Position numbers and translations under genes: made by a program. A model generated the notes under the pieces. It had not been told where the DNA came from, did not search any database, and was given only the letters and a program-made list of their open reading frames with translations. Below are positions 13,784 through 21,873 of a stretch of DNA of 34,546 bases, one piece after another (positions within the stretch are counted from its first letter, which is position 1; the number at the start of each line of letters is the position of its first letter). Source of the DNA: Candidatus Methanogaster sp. (GTDB lineage: Archaea > Halobacteriota > Methanosarcinia > Methanosarcinales > Methanogasteraceae); assembly GCA_003194445.1 (NCBI GenBank), contig PQXF01000008.1, forward strand, positions 65,324-99,869, given 5' to 3'.

Positions 13784-15823
13784 ATGAAAAAATCCTTTTT
13801 GGTGCTTATAACGTTTTTAACAGTCATTATCATACTATTAAATGGAACAGCTTACTCAGAAGAGCCGCGGCGCGATGTTATTATTGGATTTCACCAGATG
13901 CCTATTCCTTCGGAAAAGGCATCGATCCACAGCGAGGGGGGTTTTGTAAAACACGAGTACCGCTTAATCCCTGCTGTGTCTGCCAGTTTATCCGAGCAGG
14001 CGATAAATGATATGAGAAAGAACCCGCGGGTCGCCTATATTGAGGATGATGTAATACTTACGATAGCAACCGATGAATATATGAATTCCACGGGTGTGAG
14101 CCGCATTGGCTGTGAAATGGCACATAATAACGGCATTGATGGCACCGGGGTTAAAGTGGCAGTCATTGATACCGGTATGGATTATACTCATGAAGACATG
14201 GATGCTAATTACAAGGGCGGTTATGATTTCGTGTCCGACGATCCGGATCCCTTCGAGGATTACAATAGCCATGGCACCCATGTGGCAGGTATCATCGCTG
14301 CCGAGAGGAATGGGGTTGGCGTGGTAGGCGTAGCCCCAAATGTCAGCCTCTATGCTGTTAGGGTGTTGGACAGTGCTGGATTTGGTACTGCCAGCTGGGT
14401 GATCGCCGGCATCGAGTGGGCGGTGGATAATGATATGGATGTGGTCGTTATGAGCCTTGGTACAAGCGAGGATTCTCAATCACTTTGTGATGCCTGTCGT
14501 AATGCATCCGGTGCAGGTGTGCTTCTGGTGGCAGCGGCTGGAAATACTCATGGAGGTGATCTGACCTATCCTGCCAGGTATGAGTCTGTGATAGCTGTAA
14601 CAGCTACCGATCCGGATGATAACCGGGCATCTTTGTCACCCATTGGTCAGGAGGTTGAGTTAGCTGCTCCGGGTGTGAATATACGGTCTACTTTTGTAGG
14701 TGGCAGTAGCTATGGCAATTTGAGCGGAACTTCCCAGGCAGCCCCTCATGTGGCTGGAACCGCCGCCCTTATCATCTCATCCAACCTGTCGGATGTTAAT
14801 GACGATGGGGTAGTGAACAATGAAGATGTGAGACTGCAACTGCAATCGATGGCACAAGATTTGGGAGATCCGGGGAAGGACGACATGTATGGGTATGGTC
14901 TGGTTGACGCACGTATCACGGCAGCTGCGATCTCTTGCGACTGTGGCGATATCTGCGTGAGTACGAGCGGCTGGTGGCGCGACGGTGGCGCGTTTAACGC
15001 GAGCGGAACACCGATACAGGCTGCGGTCGATGATGCAACCGCTGTCGAGACGATATGCGTCAAGAATGGCAGCTACTCCGAGAATGTGGATGTGGCGATG
15101 GATCATCTGACGATTCGGTCTGAAGCCGGGTCTGTTTCAACGATTGTTCAAGCAGCAAATCCCGGCGATCACGTCTTTGAGGTGGTCGCTGATTACGTGA
15201 ACATATCCGGGTTCAGCGTGGCAGGAGCAACCGGAACATCCCGGGCAGGGATTTATCTAAACGGAGCAGATCATTGCAACATCTCTGACAACACTGCATC
15301 AGGAAATGAAAACGGCATCTACTTGAAGTCTTCGAGCAACAATACACTTCTGAACAACACTGCATCAGATAACGACAACTGCGGCATCAACCTGTGTGAT
15401 TCGAGCGACAACTTGATCTACAACAACTGCTGGGGCAACACAAACAACGCCTACGACGATGGATCCAACCGGTGGAATATTACCGCCATAACCTTCGAAC
15501 CAAATATAATCGGCGGACCCTCCATCGGTGGAAATTACTGGAGCGACTATAACGGTACTGACACGGACGGTGACGGCTTGGGCGAGGAGACGTACAACAT
15601 CGGCGGCGGCAATTTCGATCACCACCCGCTCTGCCTACTATCATCTGTGAAAGGCGACCTCAACGGCGACGGAGCCATCACCCCTGCGGACGCCACGATC
15701 GCACTTCACCTTGTAGCCACCGGTGCACACGACGACACAGCCGATGTCAGTGGCGACGGGCAGGTAACTTCGCTCGATGCACTCATGATCCTGCAGGCGG
15801 CAGATGGAATGGCGGAATTGTAG
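13784..15823 (+). CDS. Secreted subtilase with beta-helix and dockerin domains
   Basis: 679 residues. Signal peptide 1-25; inhibitor I9-like propeptide ~30-95 (DVIIGFH..., NPRVAYIEDD); S8 protease ~105-382 with catalytic Asp129 (AVIDTGMDYTH), His163 (NSHGTHVAG), oxyanion Asn254 (AAAGN) and Ser317 (LSGTSQAAPHVAG). A calcium-loop insert DVNDDGVVNNEDV sits at ~337-349. From ~384 a NosD/PbH1 right-handed beta helix begins with ISCDCGDICV and runs to ~612, ending GNYWSDYNGTD. Residues ~623-679 are a type I dockerin (GDLNGDGAITPADA, ADVSGDGQVTSLDA). The dockerin would plug the protease into a cohesin-bearing scaffold at the cell surface. From the beta helix on it is closely similar to the next gene, so one was copied from the other. 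Stop is TAG. Confidence 0.92.
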   Translation: MKKSFLVLITFLTVIIILLNGTAYSEEPRRDVIIGFHQMPIPSEKASIHSEGGFVKHEYRLIPAVSASLSEQAINDMRKNPRVAYIEDDVILTIATDEYMNSTGVSRIGCEMAHNNGIDGTGVKVAVIDTGMDYTHEDMDANYKGGYDFVSDDPDPFEDYNSHGTHVAGIIAAERNGVGVVGVAPNVSLYAVRVLDSAGFGTASWVIAGIEWAVDNDMDVVVMSLGTSEDSQSLCDACRNASGAGVLLVAAAGNTHGGDLTYPARYESVIAVTATDPDDNRASLSPIGQEVELAAPGVNIRSTFVGGSSYGNLSGTSQAAPHVAGTAALIISSNLSDVNDDGVVNNEDVRLQLQSMAQDLGDPGKDDMYGYGLVDARITAAAISCDCGDICVSTSGWWRDGGAFNASGTPIQAAVDDATAVETICVKNGSYSENVDVAMDHLTIRSEAGSVSTIVQAANPGDHVFEVVADYVNISGFSVAGATGTSRAGIYLNGADHCNISDNTASGNENGIYLKSSSNNTLLNNTASDNDNCGINLCDSSDNLIYNNCWGNTNNAYDDGSNRWNITAITFEPNIIGGPSIGGNYWSDYNGTDTDGDGLGEETYNIGGGNFDHHPLCLLSSVKGDLNGDGAITPADATIALHLVATGAHDDTADVSGDGQVTSLDALMILQAADGMAEL

Positions 15824-15850
15824 TCTACCCGTGTCCGGTTGTCACGACGC

Positions 15851-15889
15851 TGAGGTCTCTTCAGGCTGCAACTCGGGAGGCGTGTTTCA
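15851..15889 (+). repeat. 3'-flank repeat, copy 1
   Basis: TGAGGTCTCTTCAGGCTGCA followed by ACTCGGGAGGCGTGTTTCA; a near-identical block lies at 17663-17700. Both follow a dockerin gene, at about 30 and 135 bases from the stop. They may be remnants of a duplicated 3' flank or a small structured RNA element. Confidence 0.6.
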
Positions 15890-15997
15890 GCGCGAATTAA
15901 ATTTTGTCGGACCTTACAGCTTTCGTAGCGGGCGGCTTGTTCTTGCGATATCTTATAAACGCCGGTCTGAAGGTCCGTATCAAGGATTCCCGACAAG

Positions 15998-16005
15998 TTT
16001 ATAAT
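15998..16005 (+). promoter_or_regulatory. Possible TATA box for the beta-helix/dockerin gene
   Basis: TTTATAAT in GACAAGTTTATAATGGG, the best archaeal TATA match in this 275-base gap, about 95 bases before the start codon. A second candidate, ATCTTATAAA, lies near 15950. Confidence 0.4.
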
Positions 16006-16098
16006 GGGCGGCGATTTAGATGTGTACAGTCTTCTGGCATAACGCGAGGTATCTGCACCGGAAAGGTGTAGCAGGGAATAAGATGAGGCGAGCATGAT

Positions 16099-17529
16099 AT
16101 GAAAAGATACACGATAATTGGAACGACAGTACTAATTTTAGCACTTATTACGGTATCCATAACAACAGCAACCGCGATCTCTTGCACCTGCGGCGATATC
16201 TGCGTCAACGAGACTGGCTGGTGGCGCGACAGCGGCGCGTTCCATGCGAATGCAACACCGATACAAGCAGCGGCCGACAATGCAACCGCGGGCGAGATAA
16301 TCTGTGTGAAAGCCGGCGATTACAATGAGGCTATAAGCATTGAGACCGCGCACCTCACGCTTGCAGGTGAGGGTGCGGACGTGGTGAATGTGACCTCGGT
16401 AGGTCCGGACGACCACGTCTTTGAGGTGGCTGCTGATTATGTGAATATCTCAGGGTTTAATGTGACCGGGACAACAAAAAATTTTGGGATTTATCTCAAC
16501 GGAGCAGATCACTGCATCGTCTCTGACAACGCCGCATCGAATAACAAGTACCGCGGCATCTATCTGGATTCTTCGAGCAGCAACAGACTTCTGAACAACA
16601 CCGCATCGAAAAACGACTGCGGCATCGAACTATGGTCTTCGAGCAACAACATACTCAAAGGCAACACCGCCAACTTAAACTACTACGACGGCATCTATCT
16701 GGATTCTTCGAGCAACAACACACTTCTGAACAACACCGTATCGAAAAACGACTGCGGCATCGAACTATGGTCTTCGAGCAACAACATACTCAAAGGCAAC
16801 ACCGCCAACTTGAACTACTACGACGGCATCTATCTGGATTCTTCGAGCAACAACACACTTCTGAACAACACCGCATCGAAAAACGACTACGGCATCGAAC
16901 TATGGTCTTCGAGCAACAACATACTCAAAGGCAACACCGCCAACTTGAACTACTACGACGGCATCTATCTGGATTCTTCGAGCAACAACACACTTCCGAA
17001 CAACACCGCATCGAAAAACGACTACGGAATCGAACTGAACGATTCGAGCAACAACACACTCACAGGCAGCACCGCATCGGGCAACCATGACGGCATCAAC
17101 CTGTACGATTCAAGCGACAACCTGATCTACAACAACTACTGGGACAACACAAACAACGCCTACGACGACGGATCCAACCGGTGGAACATCACCACCATAA
17201 CCGCCGAACCAAATATAATCGGCGGACCCTCCATCGGCGGAAACTACTGGAGCGACTATAACGGTACTGACACGGACGGGGACGGATTGGGAGAGGAGAC
17301 GTACAACATCGGCAGCGGCAATTTCGATTATCATCCGCTCTGCCCACCATCTGTGAAAGGCGACCTCAACGGCGACGGCATCCTCACCCCTGCGGACGCC
17401 GCAATCGCACTTCACCTTGTAGCCACCGGTGCACACGACGACGCAACTGACGTCAGCGGCGACGGGCAGGTAACTTCGCTCGACGCACTCATGATCCTGC
17501 AGGCGGCAGCTGGGATGGTGGAATTGTAG
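16099..17529 (+). CDS. Secreted NosD-like beta-helix protein with dockerin
   Basis: 476 residues. Signal peptide 1-28 (MKRYTIIGTTVLILALITVS). The mature part begins ISCTCGDICVNETGWWRD, the same opening as the beta helix of the upstream protease. The PbH1/NosD turns (~60-400) have NNTLLNNT-type ladders, including three nearly identical 45-residue units. They end with GGNYWSDYNGTDTDGDG, and the type I dockerin occupies ~420-476 (GDLNGDGILTPADA, DVSGDGQVTSLDA). Right-handed beta helices bind or cleave polysaccharides or act as surface spacers; no catalytic acid cluster is obvious, so a structural or carbohydrate-binding role is as likely as an enzyme. Stop TAG. It is predicted to share a scaffold with the subtilase. 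Confidence 0.9.
   Translation: MKRYTIIGTTVLILALITVSITTATAISCTCGDICVNETGWWRDSGAFHANATPIQAAADNATAGEIICVKAGDYNEAISIETAHLTLAGEGADVVNVTSVGPDDHVFEVAADYVNISGFNVTGTTKNFGIYLNGADHCIVSDNAASNNKYRGIYLDSSSSNRLLNNTASKNDCGIELWSSSNNILKGNTANLNYYDGIYLDSSSNNTLLNNTVSKNDCGIELWSSSNNILKGNTANLNYYDGIYLDSSSNNTLLNNTASKNDYGIELWSSSNNILKGNTANLNYYDGIYLDSSSNNTLPNNTASKNDYGIELNDSSNNTLTGSTASGNHDGINLYDSSDNLIYNNYWDNTNNAYDDGSNRWNITTITAEPNIIGGPSIGGNYWSDYNGTDTDGDGLGEETYNIGSGNFDYHPLCPPSVKGDLNGDGILTPADAAIALHLVATGAHDDATDVSGDGQVTSLDALMILQAAAGMVEL
16606..17010 (+). repeat. Three 135-bp tandem repeats inside the beta-helix gene
   Basis: TCGAAAAACGACTRCGG recurs at 16606, 16741, 16876 and 17011, an exact 135-bp period. Each unit encodes 45 residues, two beta-helix rungs (GIELWSSSNNILKGNTANLN, then YYDGIYLDSSSNNTLLNNT). 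The units differ by only a few bases, so the array expanded recently and keeps frame. Confidence 0.9.
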
Positions 17530-17662
17530 TTTGGCTGTCACCAGATTGACCAGACCAGAGCCATCACAACATCCCATTCCAGTCGATTGCCCCCGGCAAA
17601 AGAATGTGCGGAGGTGCTGGAATGCGGGATTTGTGATCGAAGACAGGAATAAAGGGGTCGTG

Positions 17663-17700
17663 GAGGTCTTTTCAGGCTGTAACGCGGGAGGTGTGTTTCA
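17663..17700 (+). repeat. 3'-flank repeat, copy 2
   Basis: GGAGGTCTTTTCAGGCTGTA followed by ACGCGGGAGGTGTGTTTCA, matching 15851-15889 with a few substitutions. Confidence 0.6.
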
Positions 17701-17708
17701 AGGGTGAA

Positions 17709-18818
17709 TCAGATCAAAAACCCCTTACCAATAGTGGTAAGATTCTCGCACCCGTATTTCGTTACCACAACCATGTCCTCGATCCTGATACCACCGATCT
17801 CATGATCGTACAGCCCAGGCTCGACGGTGATTACATTCCCTGCTTTGAGCATCTCACCACCGACGCCTATATGTGGCGTCTCATGGACATCCAGCCCAAC
17901 TCCATGCCCTGTTGAGTGGATGAAGAGTTCCCTGTACCCGGAATCCTCAAAGACGCCACAAGCTGCATCATGAACCTCTTCTCCGGACGCCCCTTCCCGC
18001 ACCACTCGAAGAGCGGCGGTCTGCGCATCCAGCACGGCGGCATACATCTCGAATAGTGCCCGCGATGGGCTGCCCCGCGCCACCGTGCGGGTCATATCCG
18101 CGTAGTACCGTTCCATTTTAAGGCGGGGGAATATATCGATCACGATGCTCTCGTCTGCCTGCAGTGCGCCTCTACCAGCATTGTGCGGATCGGCTGCACC
18201 CTTCCCGCCTGCAACGATCGTCCCTTCCGATTCGCAGCCACAGCCGATCAGGGCGTGCTCGATCGCGGTCCTGACCAACTCGGATGTCAATGGCTGACCA
18301 GAGCCGGAATCTGCCAGGACGCCTCTTCTGATCTCTGCTCTTCGTATCAGATCGATTGCGCTGTGCATAGCAGCTTCACAGCAGACCTGCGCCTTTTTGA
18401 TTAATTCAATCTCTTCTCTGGTCTTTACGGATCGCAACTCTCTGACCGGACTCTGTATCGGGATGATCTTGAATCCATCGTCCCTCAATTCGTCTGCAAG
18501 AAATACCGGGAAGTTATGCGGGACATTGACTTCGGTTACGCCCTCGTCGTGCAACAGTTCTGATATGACCATGGATTGTGCGTGGTCTCGCCCGTGCTGT
18601 TTTAGTTTCTCGATTACGCGGTAATCTGCTGTTGTGCGGATATCGCTGATCCGCGATTCCTTGCGGGCGCGACCGAGTTCCATCTCCGGCACCATGAGGA
18701 TCTCCTCGTCTCCTGATCTCAAATATGAAAATTGATCTGGTGCGAGGAACCGGGTCGCATAGTACATGTCCTGATTATAGACGCTGTTGTCGATCATGAG
18801 GTATGGTGTGGGAGTCAT
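17709..18818 (-). CDS. M24B metallopeptidase (Xaa-Pro aminopeptidase/dipeptidase type)
   Basis: 369 residues. An N-terminal creatinase-like domain (~1-130, SVKTREEIELIKKA linker) precedes a pita-bread catalytic domain. The five metal ligands are all present: D228 (VIDIFPR), D241 (ADMTRT), H305 (HSTGHGVGLD), E333 (TVEPGLY) and E347 (GIRIEDMV). The auxiliary His is in HNAGRG. It would remove N-terminal residues before proline, or split X-Pro dipeptides, in the cytoplasm with two Mn or Co ions. There is no signal peptide. It is transcribed opposite to the dockerin genes and alone; the 164 bases upstream (18819-18982) hold its likely promoter, AT-rich with TTTTTAGC. TGA stop. Confidence 0.9.
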   Translation of the reverse strand: MTPTPYLMIDNSVYNQDMYYATRFLAPDQFSYLRSGDEEILMVPEMELGRARKESRISDIRTTADYRVIEKLKQHGRDHAQSMVISELLHDEGVTEVNVPHNFPVFLADELRDDGFKIIPIQSPVRELRSVKTREEIELIKKAQVCCEAAMHSAIDLIRRAEIRRGVLADSGSGQPLTSELVRTAIEHALIGCGCESEGTIVAGGKGAADPHNAGRGALQADESIVIDIFPRLKMERYYADMTRTVARGSPSRALFEMYAAVLDAQTAALRVVREGASGEEVHDAACGVFEDSGYRELFIHSTGHGVGLDVHETPHIGVGGEMLKAGNVITVEPGLYDHEIGGIRIEDMVVVTKYGCENLTTIGKGFLI

Positions 18819-18982
18819 GTTTCAAGCCGTGCTAAATACCTGTTTTTAGCTAAATTAACAAAGATTCATATCTGATGCCCTCTCTGCCACAAGTAACGGA
18901 GCTTCCTGATTCTTGGAACAATACAACTGTTGGTTGAAGTGGTATATGTATATGTGTAGTCTATGGAAAACCAACGATCGAA

Positions 18983-20077
18983 TCAATACAAAACGACCTC
19001 GACCAGCCGCGCTTCCGCAATCTCGACTACCTGCTCCCGCACAGATTCAACCGACTGCGCCACCGTCTGCCCGGTTCCGCCAAATAGCCGGTCCCGCACC
19101 AGAGTCCCAACGACATCATCATATCCGGGTTTGACCCTTAATACGGCAGACCCGGGAAGAATGTTTGTATCCGGGAGTACATCGTCGAGATCCATGTCTG
19201 TGATGCCGACTACAGGGATGCCGAGCCGGTAGAGGATGTCACCGGCAATAGCGGTCGTGTCATCTCCAACAGTGACCGCAATATCCGCACCTTCTGAAAG
19301 TTCGAAGGTGGATTCGGCATCGTGATCGATCAGTACAACCTGCAGATCGCCGCTCTTCTCTTTTGCGCCCACCCTGCCAACCCTCGCCTCATGTTGCGTC
19401 CGTCTGATCGAGCCGGTTCTCACAAGTGCGCTTTTAAGATCGACTTTTCCGAGTTTCTCGATGCCATGCTCCTTTATCCTTGTGCCTGTGATAGCAACAA
19501 CCCGGAAACCGTCTACAACGATCTCGACATCTCTCGATACCGCGGTTCCAACAACGATCCCGTTTATCCTGATGGTCTCACCCGGCATGGCATTGTGGAT
19601 GCGCCGGTGCATAAGTCCATCCGCGGTGTACACCAGCCGGACATTCTGTGCTGGCGGCGGCGTTCGGATCGGAAGGCTCATGATCCTGGCAATCGCTTCC
19701 GCCCACTCTGTCGCGCCATTCCACGGGATGATCGCGCCATTCCTCATCTGGCACTCGATCTGGATCACCGGAATCTTTTTTGCGCGCGATACAGCGATCC
19801 TCCCGAATGCAATCCCACTATCGAGCGATTTCCCGCGACTCAGCAGTATGACGGCATCGGTCCACGACAGAAGATCGATCGTATCAGAGAGAGCCATTCT
19901 CCTGCTGATATCGATTTCGTCCTCTAAACCCGCGTCGAGGACGGCGGTGCGCCCCATCGTCCCGCCAAGCATCGCTGTGACTGTGTAGTGCTCCTGTAGC
20001 ACATCCAGTACGTGGCGCGCACCGCCAGAGTCGATGACCTCAGGACCGTGGATAACGATGCCGATATCCGGTTTCAT
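18983..20077 (-). CDS. DUF2117-like protein conserved in methanogens
   Basis: 364 residues starting MKPDIGIVIHGPEVIDSGGA. The first ~150 residues resemble an alpha/beta fold with LGGTMGRTAVLDAGLED and an NAD-like hydrophobic core. A middle segment RINGIVVGTAVSRDVEIVV looks like a small beta domain, and the C-terminal part (VGDDTTAIAGDILYRLGIPVVGITDMDLD) like a second alpha/beta unit with an acidic DMDLDD cluster. I recall this pattern as DUF2117, found in methanogens, function unknown. The start overlaps the end of the DUF2098-like gene by four bases (ATGA), so they are translationally coupled. TGA stop. The family name should be checked by profile search. Confidence 0.7.
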   Translation of the reverse strand: MKPDIGIVIHGPEVIDSGGARHVLDVLQEHYTVTAMLGGTMGRTAVLDAGLEDEIDISRRMALSDTIDLLSWTDAVILLSRGKSLDSGIAFGRIAVSRAKKIPVIQIECQMRNGAIIPWNGATEWAEAIARIMSLPIRTPPPAQNVRLVYTADGLMHRRIHNAMPGETIRINGIVVGTAVSRDVEIVVDGFRVVAITGTRIKEHGIEKLGKVDLKSALVRTGSIRRTQHEARVGRVGAKEKSGDLQVVLIDHDAESTFELSEGADIAVTVGDDTTAIAGDILYRLGIPVVGITDMDLDDVLPDTNILPGSAVLRVKPGYDDVVGTLVRDRLFGGTGQTVAQSVESVREQVVEIAEARLVEVVLY

Positions 20078-20397
20078 CCGCCGGTCTCACACAGTTCCAC
20101 TTCCAGTATCTGCTGAACATTGCTGATACTGTCCATTTTGCGTGCTTCTACTCTCTTCAGTTCCTCGAGTGTCAGTTCCTTGTCCCATTCCTTCTGTTTA
20201 AACTCCTCTCCAAGAACTTCGAGTGCGCTTGCTTTGTACCAGAGACCTGTGGCATCGACGCGTGCCCACAGTTCGTGATCCCGCTCCTGGATCCGTTTTA
20301 TCTTGCCGACCGAGCCGGTACCGGCATACCGAACCGTGTCGCCGACTGTGATGCCGTCGCCGTTTGTACTATCTCCGTTCGTACCATCTGTGTCCAT
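20074..20397 (-). CDS. DUF2098-like protein conserved in methanogens
   Basis: 107 residues from ATG 20397 (MDTDGTNGDS). A Gly/Asp/Asn-rich start is followed by a small beta-barrel-like segment, GDTVRYAGTGSVGKIKRI then LWARVDATGLWYKASALEVL, typical of DUF2098. It ends with a charged helix (KEWDKELTLEELKRVEARKM). The frame is open further upstream, but that part overlaps the preceding gene, whose stop is at 20402. Coupled at both ends within a four-gene operon with no gaps over five bases. It is likely a cytoplasmic binding protein; its role is unknown. Confidence 0.7.
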   Translation of the reverse strand: MDTDGTNGDSTNGDGITVGDTVRYAGTGSVGKIKRIQERDHELWARVDATGLWYKASALEVLGEEFKQKEWDKELTLEELKRVEARKMDSISNVQQILEVELCETGG

Positions 20398-20401
20398 ATT
20401 T

Positions 20402-20896
20402 CTACATCCTCGATTTTCGCATATCAATCTTACTGAGGCCGACGTTCTGCAGTTGCACACCGTCCTTCACTCCGGTGATCCGCATCCCATCAAACTCTTC
20501 CATTCCGCACAATACGTCCTGCTCCGGGTGCGTCCCGGGCGTGATGCCACACTCGATAGTGGTCTCCCTGCCCGCCGACACAACCATCCTCAACCTGCCG
20601 GATGCGGGGTGATTCTTCGAAAGAACGATCAGCGGAGAGCCAATCTCCCTTACGAGATATAACATGCATCTGATCCCTTCAATCATCCGCTCATCCGTGC
20701 CAAATCCGGATGCAACGAAGAGATCGTCCTCATCTGTGAACAACACAATCTCATCATCATCTGTCTCGATGAACCACTGACCAGCACCCGCTTTCACAAT
20801 GCCGATCACACCGTCCCTGCCGCAGAGGTAGAGAATCTCATCGAAATCGATCGCGACCGTCCTGTCGCTGCCGAGATCAGTTGAGCTTTTTGACAT
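20402..20896 (-). CDS. Conserved hypothetical protein of the zinc-ribbon operon
   Basis: 164 residues starting MSKSSTDLGSDRTVAIDFDE. It is rich in Asp and Glu, with a pattern of beta strands (VIGIVKAGAGQWFIETDDDE) and one helix (RMIEGIRCMLYLVREIGSP). A later segment, LRMVVSAGRETTIECGITPG, looks like a second sheet. Cysteines are few and not paired, so no metal site is evident, and there are no membrane segments. The start overlaps the zinc-ribbon gene's last 20 bases, showing translational coupling. It ends TAG four bases before the DUF2098 start. I do not recognise the family; the company of DUF2098 and DUF2117 suggests a methanogen-lineage protein. Confidence 0.65.
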   Translation of the reverse strand: MSKSSTDLGSDRTVAIDFDEILYLCGRDGVIGIVKAGAGQWFIETDDDEIVLFTDEDDLFVASGFGTDERMIEGIRCMLYLVREIGSPLIVLSKNHPASGRLRMVVSAGRETTIECGITPGTHPEQDVLCGMEEFDGMRITGVKDGVQLQNVGLSKIDMRKSRM

Positions 20897-21029
20897 TGCT
20901 CGATTTGCATGAAGGGCACGTCACGCGTCTTCCGAGTCCTTTGAATTTGTTGTTACAATCCAGGCATTCATACTCATTCGGAGTAAGCCTGCTCACATCA
21001 ACATTGGTAACATCGCCAACACTGCACAT
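20877..21029 (-). CDS. 50-residue zinc-ribbon protein
   Basis: A short gene easily lost to length filters. It begins MCSVGDVTNVDVSRLTPNEY, then has the two knuckles ECLDCNNKF and VTCPSCKSSNV, ending KKLN. Two CxxC pairs about 20 residues apart form a rubredoxin-like/zinc-ribbon fold that would bind one Zn. GGAGG lies six to seven bases before ATG 21029, a strong ribosome site, and the gene heads the minus-strand operon. Its last 20 bases overlap the next start. Such small ribbons often act as RNA- or protein-binding adaptors; the specific role is not visible. Confidence 0.8.
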   Translation of the reverse strand: MCSVGDVTNVDVSRLTPNEYECLDCNNKFKGLGRRVTCPSCKSSNVKKLN

Positions 21030-21200
21030 GGTTTTGCCTCCTTTCGGTTTGTGTGTTATCTGAGTGTCGGGGGTTACTTATAACTTCCCACACAGTGACC
21101 CCGGATTTTTCAGGCTCTTTGGCAAAGGTTCAGCTAATAGGGTCGATCTTTTTCGTTATCGCAAGTTCGGTTCGGAGACGCCGACCACTCCGAAAGGTTG

Positions 21201-21214
21201 AAATATGTATACTG
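21201..21214 (+). promoter_or_regulatory. Possible promoter of the SMC-related operon
   Basis: AAATATGTATACTG, preceded by purine-rich CGAAAGGTTG, about 30-40 bases before ATG 21242, with GGTGATTAT as ribosome site. The 21030-21241 gap is divergent, shared with the zinc-ribbon operon. Confidence 0.4.
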
Positions 21215-21241
21215 CAAATAAACTATGCTTTTGGTGATTAT

Positions 21242-21856
21242 ATGGAGAAAAAAACGTCTTCTAACATAACAAGTACCACCATTGAGGATGACACAGGATA
21301 CCAGAGTACGCTGGCATTCATCCTGCTCACTGATGTGGTCGATGGCAGGTCCATCTATGAAGATATGAACAGCCTCAGCGATAATGAGCTCAATGAGAAG
21401 ATCAAGAATGTGATCAGGTACACATTCCGAAGACGGGTGCTGGATGAACTGTACGGCACAGAGGTTGGGTCAGGCGATCTCACAGAGAGCGCGGAGGGGT
21501 TGTCAGACAAGCGGTGGAATGCTGTTCTAAAGCGGTCAGATATCAAATGGGATGAGTATCGCAAGTATACGTATGAATTTGAAAGGGATAAATGCAAAGG
21601 ATTCTTCACATCCGGCAAAGGGGCAGAAGTGGATATGTTCTTTGCGGAATACACAGACAAGGTGCATTCCGACAGCGGGGCGTTGATATATATGAAGGAT
21701 GGTAGAAAAATACCGCTCTCGTCCGGTCTTCTGCATCGGATCAACACGATCTTTGAGATAGGAGAGAAACCTGGAATATCACTCACCGAACGGATGAAGA
21801 AGACAAGCTTCGAGGAACATACGAAGCGTGCCGAACGCGACCTTTATGAGAAATAA
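21242..21856 (+). CDS. Upstream partner of the SMC-related protein, possibly RdfA-like
   Basis: 204 residues from ATG 21242 (MEKKTSSNITSTTIEDDTGY), chosen because GGTGATT lies just upstream; the frame continues to 21053, but that stretch has no protein character. Largely helical and highly charged: LSDNELNEKIKNVIRYTFRR, LSDKRWNAVLKRSDIKWDEY, GISLTERMKKTSFEEH. It ends 17 bases before the SMC-related gene on the same strand, so one transcript is likely. In haloarchaea an SMC-like gene stands beside rdfA (rod-determining factor), a protein of about 200 residues. The position, size and helical pattern suggest a distant counterpart, but sequence similarity by eye is weak and this stays a hypothesis. 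Confidence 0.6.
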   Translation: MEKKTSSNITSTTIEDDTGYQSTLAFILLTDVVDGRSIYEDMNSLSDNELNEKIKNVIRYTFRRRVLDELYGTEVGSGDLTESAEGLSDKRWNAVLKRSDIKWDEYRKYTYEFERDKCKGFFTSGKGAEVDMFFAEYTDKVHSDSGALIYMKDGRKIPLSSGLLHRINTIFEIGEKPGISLTERMKKTSFEEHTKRAERDLYEK

Positions 21857-21873
21857 TTACATAAGGAGATATA

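Noticed and set aside
13988..14479. Antisense open frame with many His/Ile residues inside the subtilase
   Set aside because: Shadow of GC-rich codons in a well-supported gene; no signal or motif.
16606..17010. Regular repeats as a CRISPR array
   Set aside because: The 135-bp period has no unique spacers, and the units are in-frame coding for beta-helix rungs.
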